A stretch of 64,000 nt of DNA, taken from the NCBI GenBank assembly GCA_037976565.1, contig CP137671.1, forward strand, positions 13,825,229-13,889,228, given 5' to 3'. This DNA comes from Mesocentrotus franciscanus. Its lineage: Eukaryota; Echinodermata; Echinoidea; Camarodonta; Strongylocentrotidae. The position numbers and the translations under genes were made by a program. Below the pieces are notes generated by a model. It did no database searches, had not been told where the DNA came from, and saw only the letters and a program-made list of their open reading frames with translations. Positions 45,568-56,611 of this stretch are shown piece by piece (positions within the stretch are counted from its first letter, which is position 1; each line of letters starts with the position of its first letter).

Positions 45568-48500
45568 AAGGTGAGCAATCGAGAAAATATTCAAACTGAG
45601 CTGAGTGAGATGAGTTTAGACTTTAGTTAGAGGTGCCAATGCCCGTGCGTAAAGCATCGACGCCTTCGATTTGTTCGCTCGTCGTCAAATTATGAAAATT
45701 GCTAGATCTAAACAAAGTAAAAGATTAAAAAATAGAAATATTAATTACATTAAATATAATACAAAAATACAATTTTACACTCCAAAACATAACTATAATC
45801 ACGAATCTGTTACGGTCTTTCACCATTTGTTGACGATCTTGCAGATTTTGGCAGATTTTAATCCGATAATTGTCGTAGCAGAAGTTACATAACGCGCACA
45901 CAGGGGACGACGATGAAAATCCTAGAGGGCGTGCAGATTTGATCACTAAAATCCTTCTCATTGGCAACAGCTAGACCCTAAAAATAAGGGATCTAACTTC
46001 AGCCAAAGAACTTTTGATAGAGATTAACCTATCAGATGATCTCAAATGTCACTCTTAACAACTAGAAAATATAAACAAAATAGAAGATATCTTTTTAAAT
46101 ACAGGTTTTTACAAACTGTTCATTAGAAGGTAGATAGAAGATGATTTTCATGTCAATCTTGCGTTGGTTTGAGCCCCATAGCTACAGCCATCTCCAAATG
46201 AGAGGGAAAACTGTGAAAAATGACGTCATTTTCAAGCCAAGAGTTAGTGGAGTAATTCCGATTGCGCCATCAAAATATGAATATGTATGAGCTGCAAAGA
46301 GAGCACGCGTGCAGCGTCATGTAGCGTAGTCTCACACCTAGTCCCTTATTCTAACAGCACTAGCCACGGTGTCGAGCTCGTTCTCAGAGTGCAGTGAATC
46401 GTGTACGAGTTCTGTACGAGTAGTGTTTAAATAAAAGATATTTCATTAAAAATGACTGGATAACAGTCTATACTGCAATTGTGGAAAAAGGAGGAAAACG
46501 TGTCATGCATTGAAGATGTGTATGCAAGGCTCTTACGGACGGATTTAGCGTAGAAGGCCAGCGGAGAGAGAGAGAGAGAGAGTGCTAGTAGCATACACGT
46601 AGAACTAGAAGGAATCCAAAGCCAGCTAGCGCGCTGTAGAGAGAGAGAGTGAGTGAGAGAGAGAGAGAGATCGGAGTAGTACGTCCATGCTTTGCACGAG
46701 CAAGAACAAATAAAAGAGGAATCTTACCTAGGATCTCGTTCTAGTCGATTGTACAATAGACTGAAATCATTAGGAAATAAAGTTAAATAAATAGATTCCT
46801 TAACATTTACAATGGGATAGGTGGCAGTACCAAATGGGCAGGTAAAAGGACGAAAGATGAGGCTCACTGAGTTTATTCAGAATGATTTTGCAGTCAATGG
46901 AAGATGAATTTCCTGACAAGAAATAGAGATTGAAGCCTGAGAAACTTGAGGAATATTTGGATCGTTTCTCCCTCGTCACCTTTCTTTATAATTATTTATG
47001 TTTCTTCTACATTTTACTTTTTTTTAAATAACTGTCATACGAAAGGGTCAGTAATATACAGCTATCCACAATACTATACTCACCTGAATTTAATAATTAA
47101 AGCGGCTATGCACAAACGTGACGGGTGTCATCCAGGGCGGGAGCATTGGAGGACGCATATAATACCGTACCTTCCTGAACTGTTGTTCAATAAAAAAAAA
47201 AACTAAATAATATCCCTCAACCTCAAACCCAGCATAAATATAATCTTTAAACTTAGAATATGATTTAATAGTACTGAAGTTAAGATATTCCATTGTTATT
47301 GCCAGGCCGATTGGAGCGCTGGACTCGAACAGGGCCCTCCGCCTAAGAAGATCTGCCATGGTTACTTATGTGAGGCTTGTGAGCTATCAATCAATCTTTA
47401 GTTAATTTGCGCAACAATTAAGTTGTTGATTACCCCATTGCAACATTGCTATTGTTACCATTCTACTGAATGGGGGAGAGGGTGGTATTTGCCAAGGAGG
47501 GACTCGGTGTTGCATAGGTAAATGTAAAACTGTTTTGCCTTGTCACATTAATACAATAATCATAATAACAATATTCTTGCCTCCTCGGGGTACCCTCTTC
47601 AGTACCGTATTAAAAACTGTAACTCTAAGTTATTATGAGTTAGGCTAGTAGTTAGTTTTAAATCCGTCCGACCAGGAGCACATCTAACTTCCTGCGTATT
47701 AGTCTCCTTTAGAAACGGATTTTACATTATTTTCAACATCAATTTCGCATCCTGGTCGGTGATGAAGAATGCGAATACTAACCTCTCACAAGCAATCTTA
47801 CATAACTATAGGCCTACAATAATATTTGCTTTTGAAAAGACATGACTTTTCACCCCAAATAGGCCTATATTATAGAACCCCATAGAGGGAAAGGGATCGA
47901 GATGGAAAGAAAGAAGGGATAGGAGAGAAACAAACCACATACTAATAATGGAGGGTGGGGGGTTCGAGAGAGAGGGAGGGTGATTATGGGAATCGAAATA
48001 CATGTCAGAAATGAAACATTCAAAGCATTGGCGGATCCAGGAGGGGGAGGAGGCATATTTCTGGCTATGCCCTGCTTTGGGCCGAAAAGTGCTCATAGAA
48101 GCATGCGTTAAGCTTTGTTGGGGCCGCCGTGCCATCCACCCCCACCATACAAAGAGTGAAAATATAGATTCTTGGTTGAGCGCACATTGGGAACTGCCCC
48201 CAATGGCCCTGCCCAAGCTCTCTTTTCGCCCCGTGGGGCCGGGCGAGAAGTTAATTCCCGTCAAAAGGAAAATGAAGAAAAAAACAAAGAAACTATAAAT
48301 AAAAATGACTGTCTTGGGCCAGACACATCAATTCTGTTTTGTTAACAGTCAAAACGTTGTGATCCGTTAATTTGGATTATTTGAATTCCATGCAGTTTGA
48401 ATTAATTCGCTTAAATAATAAATATAGCCGTTCACTAGATCATTATTTTAAAAGCGTTTTGTACCAAATAATTATGAAAAAAATAATAGTGAAGAATAAA

Positions 48501-51500
48501 TCCATGGGATGAAATCATGTAAAATCTATATTACTTTAGTGCACTTCCAAAAATGAATCTTGTTAGTTACGTACCCATTTAACACATGTGAGATGGTTCG
48601 AACCCCCCATACTTTTGATTGAGAGTCGATTGAATGGACCGTGGACCACGATGCTTCAAAATCATATACTTCTTAAAAATTTGGAAATACTTAAAAGAAT
48701 ATATAGTTTTCCCTTTTAATCTTTTAAGCTAGTTGTCTAAGGAACAAACCTGCACTGTCTCCGCATATGAAAACGAATCTCAAGTCGTCAAGAATCCAGA
48801 GCGACTTAGTAAGTTAGAAGAGAGAATCCGAAATCCTCGGAAGAGAAAACTTAACTTGCCACAACACTGTATGATTATATGAAAAAGAATTCAACTATAT
48901 ACCTAGCTTCCACTCCTTCTCAAGTCGTCAAGAATCCAGAGCGTTATAAGAAGAGAGACTCCGAAATCCTATGAAGAGAATACTTAACTTGGCACAACCA
49001 AAGAGATATCACAGAACAGTAATTGTAAGCACAATTACTCTCACAAAATAATTCAGAAATCAAGTCGATTCAGCTGTTCAACGTCCTCGTGGCTAGAGCT
49101 TGGTAAAGATGAGGAATGGAAGAGACAAAATGGAGGGGGACGCTTATATGCATATAGACGCTGCTCTGATTTGGTGTCAACTTGTGATTGGATCGACCAA
49201 GGACATCTCAACGCTCTGTGTGTGTGTGTGTGTGTGTGTGGGTGCGAACAATATGCCTCTTTATCTGTGTTGTATTCTTCCTGGTTTTGTTTATATAATC
49301 CACTATTACCATTCTGGAGCACACTACATAGTCTATTGTGAAAAGGGATAATCCGTCTCCAAAGGTAATTAGAAAGCGGGGGTTTATCGTAGAAGACTTC
49401 AGTGTGAACAAATAAAGGCCGTATAGCTAATTGCTCCTATATAGCAAAACACTGCCCTTTTTCGGTTTCAGAGTAATATACACTCAGTGTTGGTAGTGAA
49501 ATTATATATCCTTCATCTCCCTGCGTCTGTATGTCTCAGTGTCTGTCCTCTGTCTCTCTGTCCTGTCTCTCTGTCTCTCTGTCTCTCTCATTCATTTCTT
49601 CATTATGTGTCACGCTCTTTCATTTATATCTCTTTATATTTACCCCCGATATATCTTCTCACACTGATAATCCTTCCTCTTCAAACATAAAACTTACAAG
49701 CTCTGCTTTTACCAGGGTCTCCTCGTCTTTCTTTTAGTTCACTTTGTTTTATCATTGTCATAATCTTCTTGTTTGCATTGTAAATGTGTAATGATCTCAT
49801 GTACTACTCTATGTGACATTTGAAAGAAAGACGAATAAATATCTTATCTTATATCTTACATAATACAACAAAAATTAATGCAATTTGGGAAGTGCATGAT
49901 TATCCTACTTGACATTAATTTAAGTTCAATACTCTCATTTATACTGATTACTGGACCTATTATGCATTTTAGAATGTTGTCATCAACTGAAGATAGTTAT
50001 AGGTCCAATTGAAACAGAGCGGAGGGGGTGACGAACGAAAGTGACCTTCGAGGTCAATCTCGACACAACAGGAGTCTCTTTATGCAACCCGAGAGAGAGA
50101 GACTGAGAGAGAGAGAGAGAGAGAGAGAGAAGGGGGTCGTAAAAGTCCCGTTCAACCTATTGTATACACGATTTTGGTTGGGCAGTTTATATATTTTTTC
50201 GATATAGATAAACCAGACCATGCCATTTGTCAAATGAGTGGGAAGCGAGTAACAATGTTGTCGTCCCAAAATATCGCTTGTGCTAGCCAAGTATAGTTTT
50301 GTAATAGTGATTTTATGAAATACAACTGGAGGATTTTTATTGTGCAATATTCGGAACATTTATATATTTTGGAGGATTCATGCTTGGGTATCTTTGCACG
50401 CATAAAGTCTGGTAAGTGGAGATTGGTTTGTATTATAATCATATCATTCTTCTCAGCGACCATTCCCGCTTCAGGCCTTTATAGTATACATCCACGCAAA
50501 AAACAATATTCGGTAATGCTCCGGATTCTGCCCAAAGTTGTTCTCTGAATGAATTGCAGAGAAATATGATGTTCCAATTAGTGAGATGAATTAGGAGGTT
50601 GGAAATGAGATAGAAGAAATTTGCTCCCATGCAGTGAATACAGGAAACAAATTAAGATGTGTATAGAGATGACGTTCTCAAATTGACGTATTGACTCGAG
50701 AAAACTTTGAGAAGTGTAGTTTTGAAGAGACTGCACGCAGGGGAGGGTAGGGGCATCTCCACAAATTCAAAAAAAAAAATGTAATAAAGTATCAATAATT
50801 CATTGCATTTTTCCCCCGGTCCCCAACATAAACAAATTATCTGTGTGGCCATGCCTTGAACCATAATGCATAATGCATGACCGCACAAAGGAATTTTTCC
50901 TGTTGGGGACCGGGAAAATGCAATGAATTATTGATAATTTATTGAATTTTCTTTGTTTTTTTATATTTGTGGGGCTACCCCTACTGGCCCTAGCCCCGCT
51001 GCGTACGTCGTGATTCAGTGGCAAAGTAATGGCCTCGTAACTGTGAGGCCCCAGGATAAAAACCGTGTCGATGTGCTATTATTATTGCCCTTTAATTTGT
51101 GAGGCATTAATCCTTATTACTGTCAGTTATGACTTAAGGGCGTAGGACCCCTACTGGATTAGCATAGTAGCATACAGATGCTGAAGCAGTCACGCAAAAC
51201 AAACACTTGCAAATTATTATTAATAAAATCTGAGAATGTAAACTATTATCTAGATCTAGATCTATTAGGAATAAATCATTGTCAAAATCATTCCATAAAT
51301 TGGGGTAAAATAATTATTCCAACTTTATGAGCAACAGTGTATATATATATTTGTTTTATCATTGTGTTATTTTCCATTCGTTGTGGTTGTGGAACATTTT
51401 TAGGGATGGTGATAGGCATAATCTACCGACACACGTCATAAATATTAATTCGAGTTGAGTCCATTTAGCATTTACAAGTTACAATGTTCCCCTCTTATTC

Positions 51501-54500
51501 TTGTTCATTGTTTATATCTACTAGTAAATATGTTATATGGACCTCTGCTTTTGCAGCTGAGTCTGGAATAAAGTCTTGAATTGAATTAAAAATACTGATA
51601 TAACTGAATACAAAACTAGATTTCTATGAAATCGAAATCAGGCTCATCAGATTAAACGTATAAAAAACCGGAAATATACGAAGTTGTAAACCATCTAGAG
51701 TGTCCTAATAAATTGATGTACTGGTTAATTAATTATATTATTAAAACATTTTATTTTCAGTTTTCTTTACTGATAACTGAATTTTCTTATATAACTAAAG
51801 ATATGGTGCATGAACGCCATAAAACTAATACGAACAACAACAGTGATATTGCATTGGGCGAGAGCTATAGCTGCATGCATGCTGTGTATAAAGTCAAGGG
51901 ATCTTGGAGGAGGCCGGGAGTCGGATTAACCCTGACCCGGGGACCCGTGTGCATACGGGCAGCGCCCGGGTACGGAGTGCTCTGCTGCACGCTACGTTCT
52001 CTAGCTGCACAGCTTAATGTTCGAGAGAAGCCAGAAAAAGCACAAATTAAGCATGAAAATTGCAGGTATGTTCAAATTATCATCGTTAACACTCACAAAT
52101 CCTATTTTTACATCATTGAAAGCCGAAATCCCTATTTATAGTCAGTTTAAGTTGTCTCGTAATTAAAAATACTGTGCGCGACCGATTCAAGACTAGTAGC
52201 TGACGCGTATCGGTAATTTGATCCGATTTCGCGGCGAATTTGAATTTCTCAATTTGGTCTTTTTGGACTTTGTCCCGGCAATGCCACGCCCATTCCCCTC
52301 GGGCCTGTCTAATTGTGAACGTAATTTTTGACCATGAATTTAACAGTTTCAAGGCTCTTACGGCTGGTTTGTGAGCTGCTGGAACCTTAACTTTGGAGCT
52401 AAATATCTCCTGTTTTATGACATTTCTGGAGTTGGGAGATGGGTGAGTTGGCTTGGCTAGGTTCATTACTTTCGTTTAAACTTTGTTTTATTATAAATAA
52501 ATGAGTAATTAAAATGTTACATTTTGGCATAGTTATCCCTACTTTAGTCAGTGAGTGTCACATCACAATTTATGCGATTCAAACTTAGTTCCCGTGTAGA
52601 CAGAAAATATCGTCTGCTTAGAGGAGCTCTAGATCTAGAGTTCTTATACATAGTTTGTCTCTTGATGCTCTTCTTCAAGGAGATGGATTTGGTGAAGCCA
52701 GAAGTAGTCTCAGCAGAATTGGAACATATGATTCATATATCGATCCCAAGGCCAAACGAAATATTGAAAATCAAACAGACTGATTTTTCTGTCTAGTTTC
52801 CATATCGAATTTTAGATTTAGTGGCAGTGTTTTTGTTTTGTTTTGTATTGTTTATTTACATTTTTCAATGAGTAACAGACAGGACGGTGTTTCATATGTC
52901 ATGATATGGATGAAACGAAAGTTTGTAGGCCTAATAAGCATATGGTATAAGTTACAAATACAAGTCTAATTCTGAGAATCAGACTGTTATTTAATTAAGG
53001 TGTTCAAAACAAAATCTAGAATTAATCTAGATAATAACCTACTATTAATATTAACCTCTGTTTGCATTTTTTTTTGATAATGACCCAATCATCATTATGA
53101 ATTGAGTTAACATGAATTGAATTGTACCAAAAGATTATGCTGATGTTATATATGCTCATGATTTTGGGGCTTTACTGTTTACATTGCCATTGGTGAACCA
53201 TTATTTATATTTCCGTTCGGTTATTATCGTCATTTAAAAAAAAATTATCAGCATTCTCAGCTCAAAGGTCAGCAAGAGGAAGGTCATATCAAGGTTACAC
53301 ACCATCATGAAGGACATCGACAAGGTCAAACAAGAACCCACCGTCTCTCGGATGAAAAGAAGATGAAGGTTCAGCAGTTGGAACTTGAGATAGAAGAGGT
53401 AAATTTTTGTTATTTCAGTGGCTCAAAGCACAGTTGATTAGCCAGACTTGTTGAACAGGGGGCAGGGGGGACAAAATCACATGCAGAATCATAGTTACAC
53501 TGGTGTAGCTAAGCAAAAAAAAAAAAAAAATTTTCATTAATGTTATTTCTTAATGAAAATACATGGCGGTTTTTAATATATTGTTTTCACTAAATTCATA
53601 ATGGATCTAAAAATAGATCTCTAATTTATATCTCTTGCGGCAACCGTAGAGCTATCCTGTGGCACCCTGGTTAAAAAAAACACTGCCATGGACTAATTAT
53701 GCTTATTCCCTAGTTCAAACAAGACTGACAACAAACTAAACAAAAAGTTACTTGACCACCAGCCAAAAATCTCTTTCTTTGAAGTCGGCCTAGAATTGAT
53801 TTTGTTGTGTGACTGAGGTATCATATGGAAGAGAACTAACTATATACTGTATTTTTTCCTGCAGCTAGGGGGACTACATGCCTATCAGCAAAGTTCTCTC
53901 CTCGGTGAGCATCTCCATGGCAACCTAAACACGTCAAAATGGGTGCTGCAAAAACTCAAGGAATTCAATGTCAGAGCAACAAAGGTAAATTCAATAACAG
54001 ATTACTTCACCAGTTCACCTGCATTGCATAGATAAAGGTTAAATGTATGAATTCAAGATTCAAAGCGTTTATTTCACATATCTTGTAAAGACAAATATAT
54101 TCATATACAAAGAATATCAATACATCAACATGACATTTTGAATATCATGAGCACTATAAGAACATTGATAAGGGCTTGCAGCAGATGTGAGGGATCAGCA
54201 TTGCCAATTTAGATATTCAATCTTGGATCTGAATGACTCGTAAAGTAATGTTATGTACGCTGACAATTTGAAGATGACGGTATAATATAACATGTCAAAT
54301 ATACCCTAAACAAGATGATAGTTAAGCAGCAGCAATCAATTTGCATTTATGATATACAAGAACAGGTGAAATATTTTTTGTTGCAATAAGTGTGATGTCA
54401 TTCCCGTAAAAATTACTTTACTACTGGTCCCAAATTCTACCCCAATTCTTTGGCAGGCATTGCTGCCCAAAGGGAAGAAGTGATCATTTCTCATTCTATG

Positions 54501-56316
54501 ACACATGTATAATGTTTTCTCTTCAGGGATCCAAGCTGTGTCTCCTGGATGTTGGAGCCTTGCAACTGAACTACACCAAACACACCAAGTGGCTGGATGC
54601 AGAGGCTATAGACCTGAATCCGCAGTGTGAAGGCATCATCCAATCAGACTTCTTTGAATTCAAGGTATACGTACCCCAGGGTAGCCTGGACTGAAGGTGT
54701 ATACCCCGGTCACACTGACCAGACCGACACCAGACCGACAAAAGAATGACAAGAGACTGAACAAAAGACTTAACAAAACATGGCATTACCCCCCAATTAC
54801 CAGAAATTGGTTGGATTTGAGGCAGTTTGGCAGTGTGACTTAAAGATAAAGTTGAGTTCTAGTCATGTGATTGCATTGTGAAAGAAACGTTGTGGAATCG
54901 ATAAGAAAAGGGTGATCATCTAGCATATGAGTATTGGTGTGTACTGCAAGGTTCTGAAATCATCAAAATGATAAGAAATTTGGCCCAGTCTTGGTAAAGT
55001 TACAAGCACTGTACACAGAAAGATGTATATATATGGGACTACACAAACATGTCCCGATTTTTATGATGTTACATGCCATATTTAGAATATAAGGTATTTG
55101 AAGAGACATGCTTTCAGGGAACATGTTTTCTCTGATGTTCTTACACACTTGCATAATACAATGATAACGCTCACAAATTATTTTTCACCTCTTCCCAGAA
55201 CTCAACCTTCTCTTTAAGTAGAAATTAGAATCCCTTTATAGAAAGGGTTGTGACATGGACGTCTGATTTTTAGAAACAAATTCTTTCAATTAAGAACATA
55301 CATTGAATAGAAATTTTGTGTAATAGTGAAAACAAAGTGGTGTTCATATCATGGGATGTCGTAACTGTTCTATACAAGTTTGCTGCCCTCTGTGGTCTAC
55401 TAGTGACAGCCTACAAATGATTCAAAATGAAGCTAGAAAAGCCTTGTTACTTGTTAATACACATTTTATTCCTCTAGAAAGATCTTGTCTTTTCATTGTT
55501 GAATCTGTAAATATAAATTTCATTTTTGAACTTGGAACTTTGATTGGTTTCAGGTTGGTGAGTCCAATGTCTACGATATCATTGTCCTGAGTTTGGTCCT
55601 CAACTTCGTGAGTTCTCCATCTCAGAGGGTCGAGATGTTGAAGCGATGCCAGAAACTCTGCAGGCAGGATGGACACATCTTTGTAAGTTTCGTCATCTAC
55701 AGGTGTCGTAGTCGAAGGGTTTTAACACTGGACAGGAGGGGGCAAAGGCCGTGGGGTGTATCCCTGGCATGGCACTTATGTCGTAGTATGACATGTTCTC
55801 TTTCGCCAGGGTACTTATACAAATTATTTGACAGACATGGCTAGGCTGTTGCGTAAAAACAAAAATGCGCTACCAGGTGAAGGGATGGCAGTTTTCAGAC
55901 TTTTGCCCAATTTCAGGCTCTGTAGCCTCTCTATGGTATTTTGAATATAGGACAATGAAATCGTATCCATCGCTAATTTTTTTTTTTTTTTTTAATTGAT
56001 CCTCTCCCCCTTTTCCTTGTAATGTGTGCCCACTCAAATACAATTAACCTTTCAAAAACCCTCATCTGCTCTGCAGGTCGTTCTACCTCGTGCATGCCTC
56101 GACAACTCGCGCTACTTGGACCACGCCCTCTTTCAACAGATGATGGAAAGTTTGAACTTTGACCTGGTGACACAGCATGACAGCAAGAAGCTCAGTTATA
56201 TGATGTTCAGGAAGGCAGAGAGGAGGAAAGGCAGTGGAGAGGGGAAGACTAGTTTTAACAAGCGTGAAGTCAGAAACGGAAAGCAGTGCAACAACTTTTG
56301 CATAGGAATGAGATGA
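45497..56316 (+). CDS. BMT2: Yeast-type BMT2, 25S/28S rRNA adenine-N1 methyltransferase family (6 exons, frame break in exon 2)
   Basis: Exons 45497-45570, 53261-53398, 53865-53984, 54527-54664, 55554-55682 and 56077-56316 sum to 839 nt, one short of 280 codons. The N-terminus is a basic tail (MRSNKKRKKPKKP). Exon 2 encodes SKRKVISRLHTIMKDIDK. Later exons give LGGLHAYQQSSLLGEHLHG, the SAM-binding core LCLLDVGA with acidic-loop IDLNP and the QSDFFEF block, then YDIIVLSLVLNFVSSPSQR and VLPRACLDNSRYLDHALFQQ. This order fits the yeast Bmt2 family, which makes m1A on the large-subunit rRNA in the nucleolus. It is less like vertebrate SAMTOR, the diverged mTORC1 SAM sensor also called BMT2. Every splice site is GT-AG and phases fit except within exon 2. 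Function is inferred from the family. Confidence 0.9.
46200..46700. promoter_or_regulatory. Possible enhancer/promoter: CRE palindrome plus GAGA tracts
   Basis: A full TGACGTCA palindrome at 46221-46228, CpG-containing sequence (GAGCACGCGTGCAGCG near 46300) and two GA-dinucleotide blocks typical of GAGA-type regulatory DNA lie in BMT2 intron 1. The transcript it would serve is unknown. Confidence 0.3.
48780..49010. repeat. Two-copy tandem duplication, 140 bp period
   Basis: TCAAGTCGTCAAGAATCCAG followed by AGCG occurs at 48780 and 48920. Each is followed by an AGAAGAGAG, TCCGAAATCCT and AAGAGAA(A/T)ACTTAACTTG block. The copies differ by small indels. Confidence 0.8.
49140..49200 (-). promoter_or_regulatory. 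Minus-strand TATA + CCAAT promoter-like module
   Basis: On the minus strand GATCCAATCACAAG (CCAAT box, near 49187-49200) precedes CTATATGCATATAAGCG (near 49143-49159) by ~35 bp, a standard spacing. No convincing ORF or RNA gene follows toward 48.7 kb, where the 140 bp duplication lies. Antisense transcription relative to BMT2 is possible. Confidence 0.3.
50790..50936. mobile_element. Short foldback element
   Basis: TATCAATAATTCATTGCATT, then TTTCCCCCGGTCCCCAAC, pairs with GTTGGGGACCGGGAAAATGC and AATGAATTATTGATA. Arms of ~40 bp enclose ~70 bp. Pairing weakens but may continue beyond these ends. Confidence 0.75.
52687..52766 (+). repeat. Short dispersed repeat, copy 2
   Basis: Matches 35655-35740 in order and orientation (TTTGGTGAAGCCAGAAGTAG, GGAACATATG, CCAAACGAAATATT). 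The local 81-codon frame covering it is therefore not taken as a gene. Confidence 0.55.
53261..53398 (+). CDS. BMT2: BMT2 exon 2 with internal reading-frame break
   Basis: Exon 1 ends with two bases of a codon (AG) and exon 2 supplies C, giving Ser and the frame SSKVSKRKVISRLHTIMKDI through VKQEPTVS; it then hits TGA at 53364-53366. The frame one base back reads DEKKMKVQQLELEIEE to the donor and joins exon 3 (LGGLHAYQQSS) correctly. The switch falls near 53335-53363. One missing base restores a whole number of codons for the entire gene. Confidence 0.75.
53399..56076 (+). other. BMT2 introns 2-5
   Basis: Introns 53399-53864, 53985-54526, 54665-55553 and 55683-56076. A small element with GGTCACACTGACCAG and GGCAGTGTGAC ends occupies ~54711-54838. 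A weak SINE-like stretch (GGGGTGTATCCCTGGCATGG) lies near 55753. Otherwise nothing was seen. Confidence 0.6.
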
Positions 56317-56611
56317 TGACTCTTCCTGTGACTCTAGAACTTTGAACATGATCACGCTTAAGCTCTTCCATTATCTATTGGAATATGTGAATATTACAGC
56401 AACGCATTACATAGATGACTCTTCCTGTAACTCTAGAACTTTGAACATGATCACGCTTAAGCTCTTCCATTATCTATTGGAATATGTGAATATTACAGCA
56501 ACGCATTACATAGATGACTCTTCCTGTAACTCTAGAACTTTGAACATGATCACGCTTAAGCTCTTCCATTATCTATTGGAATATGTGAATATTACAGCAA
56601 CGCATTACAAT
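56315..56611 (+). repeat. Triplicated 99 bp tandem repeat at BMT2 stop / 3' UTR
   Basis: Three consecutive 99 bp units start within the TGA stop codon (56314-56316). TTGAACATGATCACGC recurs at 56342, 56441 and 56540. Copies are essentially identical; the first differs at CTGTGACT versus CTGTAACT. Because 99 is divisible by three, a 105-codon frame stays open through all copies, but it has no start context or homology. The near-identity implies a recent expansion, or an assembly duplication. Confidence 0.92.

Larger units (their letters stand above)
45571..53260 (+). other. BMT2 intron 1, 7.7 kb
   Basis: No inserted gene can be supported. It holds a CRE-bearing GC-richer stretch (46.2-46.7 kb), two GA microsatellites (46564-46582, 46637-46670), a 140 bp tandem duplication (48780-49010), a promoter-like segment on the minus strand (49.1 kb), a (TG)n run (49217-49239), TCTCTG repeats (49550-49590), a GA run (50090-50130), a foldback (50790-50936) and a GC-rich patch at 51900-52020 of unknown nature. 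Confidence 0.6.

Noticed and set aside
51713..52141. 142-codon plus-strand frame
   Set aside because: Heterogeneous composition crossing a GC-rich island; no homology recognised.
52113..52466. 117-codon minus-strand frame in BMT2 intron 1
   Set aside because: No recognised domain, no promoter or splice evidence and composition typical of chance frames.
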